The notes under the pieces: model-generated
Seen by the model: only the letters and a program-made list of their open reading frames with translations
What the model was told of the DNA's origin: nothing
The model's database searches: none
Translations under genes and position numbers: made by a program
Shown: piece by piece, positions 1 to 10,959 of the stretch
Layout: each line of letters begins with the position of its first letter
Position numbering within the stretch: the first letter of the stretch is position 1
Origin: Patella vulgata
Lineage: Eukaryota > Mollusca > Gastropoda > Patellidae
DNA: 64,000 bases
Direction: 5' to 3'
Assembly: GCF_932274485.2 (NCBI RefSeq)
Contig: NC_065884.2
Span: 71,198,046 to 71,262,045, forward strand

Positions 1-2330
1 ATTATTTTAAGCAATATTTTTTATTCCAATTTGAATCTGAATAGGGATTGGGGAACAGGCATAGCCTATATTAAACCCCTATCTCTCCCTCTACATCCCA
101 TATCATAAAGGACGCTTCGGCGCAATTTCATTCTATTCCATTGTATGCTGTGTTACATTGCATGTATTATACGACAGTAAACACACAAAACCAATATATT
201 AAAAAAATATACCAACTCTACAAACTCGTCCTATATATACTAGTGAACACACGCTACTATATGTAAATACTAATGACTTATAAAGATGATAAATATGTTA
301 TTACACATGAGCTAAGAACCACAAAGCATCTACCGTAGTACAAATATACAAGCTAAAATGATTTAAACACACTTACCGCAAACAGTTAACGATAAAACAG
401 CGGCCCTTGGTTAACCCCTATATCAATTTCACTAATATCAAGTACAAGTTATATTAGATATATATATATATATAGAGAGAGAGACGATGATAATATCCCC
501 ACGATACACAACTATTTATAAGCTATTCTATCCTGTATTTGGGATACCTATGTCACACACTTTGACACGATGTATGTCAAACAATTGAGGGATTTAGGAT
601 CTAGGTTAATTCACACGATGTACGGCGATACGAGCGAGACACAGTTCAATAACTTCCATGAATAAGGCTGATATTTGCTGACTGGGCGTTGTTGTTTTTA
701 GTGTCTGTTTACTTTTGCTCCTGTATCATTAGGGTACAGTCATGATAAGCAACGTGCGGCTGTACATTCGCTGAATACAAGTATATCAAATTTATACACC
801 GATACAGAAATATCAATACAGGAACGATGCACAACACGAGTCTGTACAACTGAATATGAAACTATTATAACAGTCCAGTCATATTAGACGACGCACCGAC
901 TGAATATGAAACTATTAAAACAACCCAGTCATATTAAACGACGCACCGACTGCAACTTATCAAATTAACACAATGATCAACGGATGAAATTTGCAGCAAC
1001 TCGAATTCTTCAACTTAACTAGTCTAGTGATAATTATTAGACAACGCACGATGAAAAATTTATCAAATTAATGATCCGATGATCTGATTTGCCACTTTAT
1101 TGGCAACTTCAGGTCCTTTATCACTTAAACTTCATTCATACTACACAGCGAACAAGCTAACAAACTCTGCAATTTATCAAATTTGCGAAATTTATTGGCA
1201 CTATTAATGCAAAAAAACTGTCTAAATTATAATGAACCGAATCCACGAATTCTTTTGAGATTTCGTAATGGGTAATGCAGTAAGTAGTTAACAGCCAGAT
1301 TACTATAGACATATCACACAGCAATTCACTTTATAAAGACATCAGTTCATTCAGACTCACTTTTTTTGTCTTAGTTGTGTTTGAATTCTTGCGTAAACTT
1401 TTAATTCCATTCAACAAGGTCGTTAGTTACGGGTGAATACCATCAAATCCATTCACAAAAAGTTTTAGATCACTGCCAGGCTACCAAATAAAACAGATGT
1501 TCAGTTTAACAATAACTTCCATAATCCAAAAGATTTATACTAATTTTTGACAAACATTATTACCCTTGATGCTTTCCATTAATGACTCTAAACAATTCTG
1601 ATCACTTTAGATATTCCTGGAAGATCACAAAGAATTCCGATGCTCCACGATATTTTCCAACTGTTTAACGACTCGCTGTCTGTGCTCACGCAAATAATGA
1701 ACTCCAGATTTAGTTGGGGTTTTTTTTTTTAAATACTTTACTACATTAATACTGGCTTGGGTGTAACGCCCCGCTTGTCATCTGTATAGGTAAATCAACT
1801 CCATCCTCTAAGCATACCTACATTCAGTTTGTACAACGCCCTTATGTCTCAGGGTAGAAATGCATTAAGTTCTATGATATTATTATTATCTTGGTGGCTG
1901 CATTCCTGTACATATTTCCAACCTTTGTTATCTACATGGGCTGGAACAAAGACGTCATTTTGCAAAGCGTTGATGAATCATGGAGGCGAGAGCCATGTTT
2001 AACGGTTGCCATGTCAATTTCGTTTGGTTCCTGATATAAATCACGACCCGCCGCGTTGTTTTGTTGTCGTCTGCTACTGATATAGTAGTGTAAACTTCGT
2101 ATTTTATTACCACGCACGTTCGCTCTCCCCTCGTGCAATGCACGCGATCTCTCACCACTAGTGAATTAAAATATCATTCAGGCTGCTAAGCGAGCACGTT
2201 TTAAAAATCTGTTCTAACAACTTGACCCATAAAGGTTGCGACTCCTGTCTTTAATTTGTTAAAAACTTAATGTTTTATATGAGGTGTTTGAAGTCTCAAA
2301 CACGCCTACACATCTTTTGAGAAAAAAAAG
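1..2330. other. No gene recognised; short repeats only
   Basis: AT-rich. It holds a (TA)n(GA)n tract at 455-484 and a 50-bp tandem pair at 849-948 (CTGAATATGAAACTATTA). A CpG-richer patch at about 1930-2160 could mark a promoter of a leftward gene outside the window, but the evidence is weak. Confidence 0.4.
849..948 (+). repeat. 50-bp tandem duplication
   Basis: Units at 849 and 899, each ending GACGCACCG, with a few substitutions between them. Confidence 0.85.
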
Positions 2331-2728
2331 TTAAACATACATTATGCAAGAGCTAAATCTGCCTATTGCAGGTCTTTCTTTAGGCCTGGAATGTTTTCTA
2401 AATTATTAATTAGACATTAATTAACTTATCCAGGCCATAACCAATTCTCGATGGCATCGGATTTCTCCAAAATTAAATAAATTAGAACAGTTCGGCCATA
2501 TTTTGATTTAAGCTAAAAATGGAGGAGCGAGACTTACCTTCGAACAAACAGTACGGTGGTTGAAATTATTGCACACGTCTTGTCAAACCTTAAAAGGCTA
2601 ATATCTTCGCTCGCAATAGAGTAATTTGAATGAAATTTTCAAATTATTCATTTTTCATTATCTATTTTCGAACTATTATAACAGGAATGGTTAGCTCTTT
2701 ATCTAAATCTTACATAATGTGTCTTTAA
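2331..2728 (+). mobile_element. M1 MITE
   Basis: Inverted ends TTAAACATACATTATGCAAG and CATAATGTGTCTTTAA, with TTAA at both tips. The interior carries CTTTAGGCCTGGAATGTTTT and AATTTGAATGAAATTTTC. About 400 bp is the usual length of this family in the window. Confidence 0.8.
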
Positions 2729-2772
2729 TCGGATCTGACTCCACAAAAGCCATGGGCATGTGTTCATATTAA

Positions 2773-3211
2773 GAAATGAAATGAAATAGGTTTTAACGGC
2801 CTACTGTACTGTTCTGGGTCCTGTTTTACGAAATTTTAACTAAGATAAAATCCAAATTTTAGTAATTTGATTGAATAATATTAGATTGATTTCAGTGCTT
2901 AGTCAATCAAAATTCACGTATCTACTAAAATTTGGATTTTATCTTTAGTTAAGATTTCAAGAAACAGGGTCCATGTCCTACTGACTAATGGGGTTTTCTG
3001 CCCCGATTGGGCTAATGAAGGGGGGCAAAGGACATGCAATGTGCTATGAGGGAAATATTGCCCGGGCAGCGGCGCTATGGCCTGTACTCTGACTGTCAAA
3101 CTGTCAAGGGATCTTTTACGTGCACGCTAATGTGTACACGGGACCTCGGCGTTTCGTCCTCAGTCCTACATAATCTACAAGGGGGAACCACACCGGAATA
3201 TCCCGATGAAC
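2773..3211 (-). mobile_element. S2 SINE, split by a palindromic M4 element
   Basis: Antisense S2 with tail (GAAAT)n at 2773 and body through 3211. S2 means a tRNA-like head (TGGCTAAGTGGGTAAG A box, TGTTCGATCCCTGC B box), a body with GAAAAACCGAGGTCCCGTG and ATAAGAGTAGGCCGTAGTGC, and a tail GGACGTTAAACCCCATTTC. Bases 2816-2972 are a later M4 insertion. Confidence 0.75.
2816..2972. mobile_element. M4 palindromic MITE, copy 1
   Basis: Terminal inverted repeats of about 55 bp begin GGGTCCTGTTTTACG and end with the complement; the inner arm reads AGATAAAATCCAAATTTTAG. Almost the whole element folds into one hairpin with a short loop. A second copy is at 33772. Confidence 0.8.
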
Positions 3212-3351
3212 TTAATAATATTAATTAATATAAAGAAAAGTTGATACATGATCTAGTTTAGATCATTCTCGTTTTTAGGTCAATACAGTGATAGGGCCTA
3301 CAATAAAATCTTACCTTGCTCACATAACCATTGAAATGAAATGTACCATAC

Positions 3352-3478
3352 GTGAGAGAGAGGGGGGTGGGAGAGAAGGGGGGTGGGGGTCAACGTTCAA
3401 TCAACACAAATTAAGTCATTTGCGACTAACATATGATTCAATTTTATTTCATAAATTCGCTTGCAGTGGTGGAAGTGG
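3352..3478 (-). mobile_element. S1 SINE fragment
   Basis: Antisense tail end only: GA-rich start, then a diverged CATATGATTCAATTTTATTT segment, stopping in a G run. It abuts the S2 copy that starts around 3555. Confidence 0.5.
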
Positions 3479-3555
3479 GGGGGGGGGGGTACCAAACTAC
3501 TAAGATATTTTCATTGACCTCCGCCGTTCTGGTCCATGCGTCGTGTTTTATACAC

Positions 3556-3897
3556 CCACCCCCTCTACTTCACGGCTCGATCCCTGCATTGGCCGAGAAA
3601 GTTCATCGGTATTTTCCGACGTGGTTCCCCTTGTTAGTGGTGCAGGGCGGAGGGCCTGGCAAGTACAACTGTCTAGTCCTTCTAATGGGACCCAAAAACC
3701 GACGTTCCGCGTATACATTGGCGTACACGGAAAAGATCCCTTGGCTGTTGGAATTCTATATAAGAGTAGGTCATGATACCGCTGCCCGGGCAAAATTACC
3801 CTCATATCACACTGTATGATGTATACCCGTCTTCATTAGTCCAGTCGGAGCAGAACAGTAGGACGTTCAACCCCATTTCATTTCATTTTCATTTCCA
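3556..3897 (+). mobile_element. S2 SINE, 5' truncated
   Basis: Begins inside the B box (GGCTCGATCCCTGCATTGG) and runs to a tail of CATTTC repeats. The body is near consensus. Confidence 0.75.
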
Positions 3898-4143
3898 TGC
3901 TTCGAACAAAAAAGATAGCAGTTGATAGTTGACTAGATCTATTCGACAAGGCCCAACCCATATTTCCCCACTAGGTCACGAGATCTAAACAGGGTTAGGG
4001 CACATGATCGTTGCCGAGGATTCTGGGTAAGGGCTCGTGATTTGCGCAGGGCTAGGTCTTCGTTTAGGGATCTAACGGTTGATAGTTATAACTAATCATA
4101 TAGTTTCATGCTCTCCACCCCTCTACGCCATGCCTTTGGTCAG

Positions 4144-4378
4144 TGCTAAATGATAAGGCCAGCTCACCTTTGTATATAAATCTAATGTATTATATGTATA
4201 ATAAACTAGGAAATATCACGAACTAATTTTTCATCATCCTAGGTCAGTGCTTGTGTGGCGACTTTAATTAACCTCTCCCCCAAATTCTTAAACCTAACCT
4301 ACAATCACGTGCCCTAACCTTATTTACATCTCAACGACCTTGGCAAAAATTGAACTGGCCTTAGCAAATAGATTTAGC
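4144..4378. mobile_element. M5 MITE, copy 1
   Basis: Terminal inverted repeats GCTAAATGATAAGGCCAGCT and, at the far end, CTGGCCTTAGCAAATAGATT. The second copy at 27002 shares the inner CAATCACGTGCCCTAAC segment. Confidence 0.65.
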
Positions 4379-4445
4379 CCCATGCGTTGAACAAACCAAG
4401 AAAGCGGTGGATAGATATCACAGAAGTTCGTACACCGCGTTGAAT

Positions 4446-4735
4446 ATACAAAGGATATTTGTCGTTTTAGAGTGAATAACATATTTTATTTCATCGAGAA
4501 GCAAGAAAACTTATATTTTCACGAATGCGTAGCATGAGTGAAAATATAAACGTTTTCTTGCTTAGAGATGAAATAAAATATGTTTTTCACGACAAAACGA
4601 CAAATGTTCTATTTATTTTATGATTTTACAATCATTTTAGGTAAAAACAACTAGCCAGAGGAATAACACTTTTATTTCACTGATAAAATGCGGTATTCCA
4701 CTACTAATCATAAAATAAGATGGAATATTGTTTTT
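4446..4735. mobile_element. M6 double-hairpin element, copy 1
   Basis: Two adjacent palindromes. The first has arms TTGTCGTTTTAGAGTGAATA / CACGACAAAACGACAAA with inner GCAAGAAAAC arms; the second is built on GGAATA-C ... GGTATTCC and ATTTTATGAT. A reverse-oriented copy lies at 48966-49252. Confidence 0.75.
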
Positions 4736-4801
4736 AAAAAATATATAAACTCACTTTTTACCGAACGTGCCACTTCATTTAAAAATTGTACAGGCATCTA
4801 T

Positions 4802-4865
4802 TAATCAGATTAAAATACAGATCCTATTTCGTTTCGTTTTATGGTTCAAAAAACGAAACGAAATG
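4802..4865. mobile_element. M2 remnant (fused terminal repeats)
   Basis: AATCAGATTAAAATACAGAT and the CGTTTCGTTTT arm are followed at once by AAAACGAAACGAAAT, so most of the interior and the outer right end are lost. Confidence 0.55.
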
Positions 4866-5283
4866 AGAGAGAGAGAAATGGGGTTTAACGTCCACTCGCC
4901 ACAAACTAGGTCATTTCGGGACTAACATATGGTTTTGATTTTATTTACATAAATCGCTTGCGCGTAGGGGTCTTTAGCAGTGGGAGGAAACCGGAGGCCC
5001 CGGAGAAAACCCACGGTTGGATGGCCGAATGGTTAGCACGTGCTCGCTGAATCATAAGGTCTGTCGTTGAGTCAGCTGGCTTGGTTTCGATTCCCCGGTT
5101 GTACGTGAAAAGGAGTAGGGTCGCCTGTCCAAACTCGTGGGTTTTCTCCAGGTCCCCCGGTTTCCTCCCACTGCTAAAGATCCCTACGCGCAAGCGAATT
5201 GTTGAAATAAAATTGAAACATATGTTAGTCCCGAAATGACCTAGTTTGTATCGAGTGGACGTTAAATCCCATTTCTCTCCATA
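4866..5283. mobile_element. Inverted S1 SINE doublet
   Basis: Bases 4866-5014 are an antisense, 5'-truncated S1 (tail first). It joins directly to a full sense S1 at 5015-5283. S1 means head GGTTGGATGGCCGAATGG with B box GGTTTCGATTCCCCGG, body TCTCCAGGTCCCCCGG (consensus CTCCGGGTCCTCCGG), an ATATGTTAGTCCCGAAATGA block and the tail GTGGACGTTAAAC(CCC). Tails point outward on both sides. Confidence 0.85.
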
Positions 5284-5747
5284 TATATTTTATATTTTAA
5301 TACATATTATAGGACGCCAGCTGACATTTGCGATACGTGCACCAAGATATGTAATGTGAACCCCGTTACACCCACTACCAGGAATGGCGTCGCCATTTTA
5401 CTTAATGCAGTATCGGATAACCAGACGTATATAAACTCTGTACAAAGGTTTTTTGATATTTTTTTTTTCTTTCAAATTTTGAAACCATCAATGAAAACGT
5501 TTACATCTGTTTCGTATATTTGAAGAAAACGTGCTTTTTGGAAGAGAATATCATATAAAAAGAATTTAACTGACATTTTGTTTTAAAATAATATTTGTTT
5601 TCGGTATGGCCGCAATATTTTATTTCATCCGATATTGGATTGACGAACAGACTAGGCCTATATTCACCCCTCTCCAATATTTACATAAATAAATTTAAAA
5701 AATGTAAATACATGCAACGTATAAACTGTATGTGAAACTAAAACGGG
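5284..5747. other. No recognised feature
   Basis: AT-rich spacer between two S1 copies; T runs near 5455-5475; no coding signal. Confidence 0.45.
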
Positions 5748-6002
5748 GGGAGAGAGAGAAATGGGGTTTAACACCCTTTCGACACAAACTAGTTCATTTC
5801 GGGATTAACATATGTTTCAATTTTATTTCAATAATTCGCTTGCGCGTAGGGATCTTTAGCCGTGGGAGGAAACTTGAGGACCCGGAGAAACCCCACGACC
5901 CTACTCCTTATTGTTACATACATGCAGGGATTCAAAACCACGCCACTTTACTCAATAATGACAGACCTTATGATTCCACGTGCATGCGTTAAACGACTAG
6001 AC
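5748..6002 (-). mobile_element. S1 SINE
   Basis: Antisense copy from a GA tract through tail, body and part of the head (GATTCAAAACCACGCC). The middle is diverged and the head end is degraded. Confidence 0.7.
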
Positions 6003-6046
6003 CCTGGTTATTTTGAGACTAACATACGTTAGTTCGTGTGTGCCAG

Positions 6047-6183
6047 ACATGACCCAACTTTAACCGCCAGAGCTGTCAATACCGAAATCAAATGTTTATG
6101 TTATACAGTATGCTATGAGGAAGTTTTCATCCGAACAGCGGTGCCACGACTCCTTCGCTTATTTCGAATTTCAATTGGAACCC
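6047..6183 (-). mobile_element. S2b SINE: S2 body with a different 3' tail, copy 1
   Basis: Reading antisense, it starts with a tail containing AACCGCCAGAGCTGTCAATA, then TTATGTTATACAGTATGCTA, then the S2 body (CCGAACAGCGGTGCCACGAC). It matches the copy at 9551-9700 in the opposite orientation. It lacks the usual GACGTTAAAC tail. Confidence 0.65.
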
Positions 6184-6271
6184 CAGATTCCCGCCTCATT
6201 CGAATGAATAGACGCTGTTCCCTGTCGGTACTGGTGAGTTCTTCAAATGCATTTATAAAGTTCAGGACACT

Positions 6272-6322
6272 GTATGGCGTATGTCCATTTTCATTAGCCC
6301 TGTCGGAGCAGAACGGCCACTG
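6272..6322 (+). mobile_element. S2 SINE fragment near tail
   Basis: CACTGTATGGCGTATGTCC and TCGGAGCAGAACG are S2 body words just before the tail; the tail itself is missing. Confidence 0.5.
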
Positions 6323-6448
6323 TGGCTCCTTCCATTTTACAGATTATGATAGCTAGTGTAAACGATTAAGAATTCCTAAAATTACGATCGGTGACTTTAA
6401 TATTAATACTTGAGATTTAACCTATTGAATGTTTAATTATAACGTTCA

Positions 6449-6578
6449 ACATGTCAGAACAACAATAATCTATAACGTTTTTACGTTACAACATGTCAGA
6501 ACAACAATAATCTATAACGTTTTTACGTTACATGTCAGAACAACAATAATCTATAACGTTTTTACGTTACAACATGTA
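6449..6578 (+). repeat. Tandem repeat, about 42 bp x 3
   Basis: The unit contains ATGTCAGAACAACAATAATC and TATAACGTTTTTACGTTAC. Units start at 6451, 6493 and 6532; the third is 3 bp closer. Confidence 0.9.
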
Positions 6579-6616
6579 GAGGAGTTAAAATAACAGTTTG
6601 ACACAGTGCCATTGAG

Positions 6617-7070
6617 AGCGAGAGCGAGAGAGAGAGAGAGAGAGAGAGACACTCGGCAAACCTCGGCAGATTCCAGTACCCTACATCTAGACTCGGCTGT
6701 ATGACGGTAAGTGATATGTACCGACGCCTATACAATTGCGATGCGGCACCGGTTTACTTATTAGAAAAACGTACCGCTTTTAGAAAGAAGTTCTGACAAT
6801 TGCGTCGTTCCAAGACTAGAGTGTGTAGAATTTTCAGTGCAAACTTGTTTGAAGAAAATCGGATAAACTTGAGAGAAAAACAGCTTCAGATTTTTAAATC
6901 TTTTTATGATAAAACATACTTCAAAGGCGTCGTCATGGGCAACGCCGTTGGTAATCCGGGAACTTGAAAGTAGTTTCAATGGCGGATTTCGTCATACGTA
7001 CAGCCGAGGCTAGATGTAGGGAACTGGAATCTGCTGAGGTTTGCCGAATGAGAGAGAGAGAGAGAGAGAT
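6617..7070. repeat. Inverted repeat flanked by GA tracts
   Basis: Arms at about 6655-6704 and 6990-7047 are reverse complements with small gaps (CGGCAAACCTCGGCAGATTC against GAATCTGCTGAGGTTTGCCG). GA microsatellites lie immediately outside both arms. The spacer of about 285 bp carries no gene I recognise. Confidence 0.75.
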
Positions 7071-7322
7071 GGCGGTTAAACGTCCACCATTTCCGGGGAC
7101 AAACATATGGTTCAACTTTATTTCAGTAGTTCGCTTGCACATGGGTGTCTTTAGCAAAGAGTAAGACGTTGTAACACTAACCAATAGGTCATGAGTTCGT
7201 TCCCGGGGATTGTTTTAGAGTGGTTTCCTCTTGTCAGTGGTGCAGGGCGTAGGCCTCGCAAGGAGCAGCGTCTAGTTGTTCAGATGAGTTTCAGTGTAGA
7301 CATTGGTGTACACCTGAGAAAT
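7049..7322. mobile_element. S1 (antisense) fused to S2 (sense)
   Basis: Antisense S1 tail at 7049-7162 runs straight into a degraded sense S2 at 7163-7322 (GAGTAAGACG, then CTCTTGTCAGTGGTGCAGGG). This is a between-family version of the inverted doublets. Confidence 0.6.
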
Positions 7323-8365
7323 CCTTAAACATATATTTGCAGCTTGTGGCGTATTATGGCACGGTGCCCCACCTTAAAATACATATCTCCAAATATTTCG
7401 ACAATAACACCACAATATTTATATATAAATCACTAAATAAACGATCATTTTGTACGTAATAAGCTATGACCATTTAACCATCGATAAATAATAGACTGGA
7501 AAAATGATTACGGGTGTCGACCATAACATCTGGGCACTTTTGAGTAAAAAATAGGTTACGTGCCCTTAATTTGAAATTAATCTCTCTTAACCAGTCTACC
7601 GACAATTCTACGCCTGATTAACAGGCCGGGATAATCAGAGTATTTTTTACGAAACATAACAAAAAGCTGGAACAAGAAAATGAATTTAGAAACACACGTT
7701 TAGGCCGCTCAACAATTGTTTTAAGAACCTTGTAAAAATAAAATGAAACTACTGCTAGTATCATGGTCTTGCCTAATCCGAGTATTTCAGATATATTATT
7801 AATTTGTACTAAACCAAAAGATGCCGCTCCTAGTTTATGATAAAGCAATTTAAAAAATAAAACGAACGTAATTTCTAAAGCTGATGTAATAACCAAAATG
7901 CTTAATATTACTGCTATTCAGAATCGTCAACAATAGATTTTTTACGGCTGTAATATTTGATAGATGTCTAGAGAATTGCACGTGCGATGGCTATTTATAG
8001 TATCATAGACTCTTGCGCAAAGTGTAATCGCACCGCGTGACTAGCCACGAATCACTTCGAGACAAGCCACTGAAGCGTGCACATTCGCCGTGTCGAGTTG
8101 AACTTTCTGTAGGGAAAATGATCGGTACATGGGGGCACCCTAATTATGGTTCCCATCAAACATTCACACAACACGTTTTTACGGTGAGTACTAGGCGTAT
8201 CAAAGGACATTTTTAAAGTAAATCTACTTTAGTGCCTAAAGAGTGTGATGATAAATCGTTCAAGACAAATATAAAAATATTAAAATTATAGTCATCATTC
8301 ATAATTCATCTCTATTAAAATTGTATCTATACACGAATATTACATCATCGTTCAAACTTTTAATG
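7323..8365. other. No recognised feature
   Basis: AT-rich sequence with no splice-supported coding segment. A minus-strand open frame at 7618-7896 has no recognisable domain. Confidence 0.5.
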
Positions 8366-8570
8366 TGAGAGACAGAGAAAAAAAAATGGGGTTTAACGTC
8401 CACTCGAGGGTTTTCTCCGAGTCCTCCGATTTCCTCCTACTGCTAAAGACCCCTACGCGCAAGCGAATTATTGATATAAAATTGAACGACATGACCTAGT
8501 TTATGTCGAGTGGACGTTAAAAACCATCTCTCTCTCTCTCTCTCTCTCTCCCCCTCTCTCTCTCTCCTTT
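8366..8570. mobile_element. Inverted S1 doublet, second example
   Basis: Antisense tail (TGGGGTTTAACGTCCACTCG) at about 8370-8405 is joined to a sense S1 body beginning GGGTTTTCTCCGAGTCC and ending with tail and a long (TC)n to 8570. The head is absent from both. Confidence 0.8.
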
Positions 8571-8764
8571 AAAGTAATGGCTGATGAATGTTGTCTAGTG
8601 TAGATTTTTACTACCACAGAATAATGACCTAGCGTGTTGCGACAAAGGTGAAGACCAGTCGAACTTACGAACCTGTCCCTTCATTCGTCATCTGGGGTAC
8701 AGTACATCGCAGAATTGAGGTATACAAAATGATAAATACCGTGACGAGTTTGTATCTCCGTAGA

Positions 8765-8888
8765 AATGAAATGAAATAGGGTTTAACGTCCTACTCCGAC
8801 AGGGCTAATGAAGACGGGCATACGCCATACAGTGTGCTATAAGGAAAATTTTGCCCGGGCAGCGGCACTACGGCCTACTCTTTATTTC
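8765..8888 (-). mobile_element. S2 SINE, 5' truncated
   Basis: Antisense tail and about 100 bp of body, ending at TACTCTTTATTTC. Confidence 0.75.
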
Positions 8889-8896
8889 AATTTTTA

Positions 8897-9307
8897 AAAT
8901 GAAATGGGGTTTAACGTCCTACTGTTCTTGGGGGTCACGTGGCTAAGTGGGTAAGACGCTGGCTCGCTAGCCTGGAGGTCAAGTGTTCGATCCCTGCATT
9001 GGCCGAGAAAGTTCATCCAGATTTTCCGGCGTGGTTTCCCCTTGTGAGTGTTGCAGGACGGAGGGCCTGACAAGGACAGCTGTCTAGTCGTTCGGATGGG
9101 ACGAAAAACCGAGGTCCCGTGTACAAATTGACGTGCACGTAAAAGATCCCTTGGCAGTTGGAATTCGATATAAGAGTAGGCCGTAGCCCCGCTGCCCGGG
9201 CAAAATTTCCGTCATAGCTCACTGTATGGCGTATGCCCGTCTTCATTAGCCCAGTATAGAAGCAGAACAGTAGGATGTTGAACCCCATTTCATTTCATTT
9301 CATTTCA
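8897..9307. mobile_element. Inverted S2 doublet
   Basis: A 32-bp antisense S2 tail (8897-8928) abuts a full-length sense S2 (8930-9307) whose head (GGTCACGTGGCTAAGTGGG) starts at the junction. Same geometry as the S1 doublets. Confidence 0.85.
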
Positions 9308-9550
9308 TGTCAATCTGCTGTAATAATGAAGATCAATGAATCCACTGATCGACATTAGTAATTTCTGCCTTTCGGGTATGTTTTTTTTTTATTGATTTTG
9401 ATTTATTACGTCATTGTCTATATAAATGCACATTTTATTTAAATTTGACATCAACCTTCAACTGCCTGACAAACGTAAGTATTCCTTTAAGTTTTGTGCA
9501 TATGAAGAACTTAGCAGTCCCGGTAGGGAATTACGTCTCTTTATTCGGGT

Positions 9551-9700
9551 GGGGCGAAAATCCGAGGTTCCAACTGAAATTCGAAATAAGAGAAGAGGTC
9601 GTGGCACCGCTGTTCGGGTGAAAATTCCCTCATAGCATACTGTATAACATAAATAAATGATTTTGGTATTGGCAGCTCTGGCGGTTAGAGTTATGTCCCT
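9551..9700 (+). mobile_element. S2b SINE: S2 body with a different 3' tail, copy 2
   Basis: GGGGCGAAAATCCGAGGTTC and GGCACCGCTGTTCGGGTG belong to the S2 body. The tail is TAACATAAATAAATGATTTT followed by GGCAGCTCTGGCGGTTAGAG, not GACGTTAAAC. Confidence 0.65.
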
Positions 9701-9709
9701 TGTAATTCT

Positions 9710-9901
9710 GGGGGTCGGATGGCTGAATGGTTAGCGTGTGCGCGCTGGATCATAAGGCCTGCCATTGAATCAACTGGCGTGACAAGGAGTACGGTGGCCT
9801 GTCCAGCCTCCATGGGTTTTCTCCGGGTCCTCCGGTTATTGAAATAAAATTAAACCATATGTTAGTCCCGAAATGACCTAGTTTGTGTCGAGTGGACGTA
9901 A
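9710..9901 (+). mobile_element. S1 SINE with internal deletions
   Basis: Head GGTCGGATGGCTGAATGG; the B box is mostly deleted (CTGGCGTGACAAGG) and so is part of the body. It ends at GTGGACGTAAC with no microsatellite. Confidence 0.75.
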
Positions 9902-10034
9902 CTATTTTTATATCGACGGACCAAGAACTACAAAGGAATATAATTTTCGTTAATATGTTTGGATATTATGGAATTATTTTAATTCCGAGGGGTTATTTGC
10001 TGTTGATATTTGAAGTTTGTTTACATTCATATTT

Positions 10035-10552
10035 CATGCATACTCCTCGCAGTGTTTCGTTTGATTAGAGCTAATCCCACTACTCACTACTGTAAAGAAT
10101 ACAAATTCTTGTTCTAAAATTATGAATGGTCAATAGTCCGATAAACAGCCAATAGCTAACTGCGTAACATTATCATTACGCTTTAAACAGAGCTCCAAAA
10201 TGGGCCAAATATGTTTACATAACGTTACGTCATGACACACGATTTTATTATGCTCAATTAACCAGTGCATAGCAGAATATTGCAGAAAAACTAATTGTGT
10301 GACAAACGAGGCTATCAACACGGATATAATTTAACAATACTGTTTTAAGACGAACAACACTTTCGCCATTTTTAATACCTTAAATCACTGTCCAAAGTTT
10401 TAGGGAAGATCCTGATTAAGCGAAGGGCTGTCATGTTGCTGTGCTTGTGGATAGATTTTATTGAACGGGAAGAATAGACACACTCCCTCAAAAGCGCAAG
10501 TATTCCAGCAATGGTCAGAGAGGGATTTCTCGGGCCATTGCTTCAGGAATAT
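10035..10552 (+). repeat. M9 dispersed repeat, copy 1 (empty-site copy)
   Basis: From ACTCCTCGCAGTGTTTCGTT to GCTTCAGGAATATGT. It is colinear with 33528-34361. Here GTGCATAGCAGAATATTGCA is uninterrupted, whereas the other copy has a 343-bp insertion at that point. Confidence 0.8.
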
Positions 10553-10959
10553 GTATTTCATGTGGCACTTTTCAGATCATGACTCCTACTAGTATTACAC
10601 AATGTTATTATCTGGGTTACATTCCTGATTGTCTTTCAATTTTGAGTAAGTCTGTATCAATACAGGCCCGGGACTGTACAGCGCAGTGGACGCTTACGGC
10701 TAGCCCCCGGTTCCATTCACTTAATTAGATGTGTACGTTTGTTTGTGATTTCTGCGAATTGTGTCCGTAGTTTTGTTTTGTGTAATTGTGTGTGGCACAG
10801 TCTCCCTGCACTTACCATTAAGTAAATGTTGACTAATCAATCTGAATACATATCTCTCACATGTTCTGTCTGGTTTCCAGAAGAATAAAACGCAGTGGAT
10901 TGTATATTTATATCACAACTAATTGTCAATAAATACCTACCTAAGGTTCCAATCAAACC

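Noticed and set aside
1932-2158. Leftward gene start in a CpG-richer patch
   Set aside because: Two overlapping short frames, neither with a recognised motif; kept only as a possible promoter note.
7618-7896. Minus-strand 92-codon hydrophobic open frame
   Set aside because: No recognisable domain, no clear splice sites, AT-rich context.
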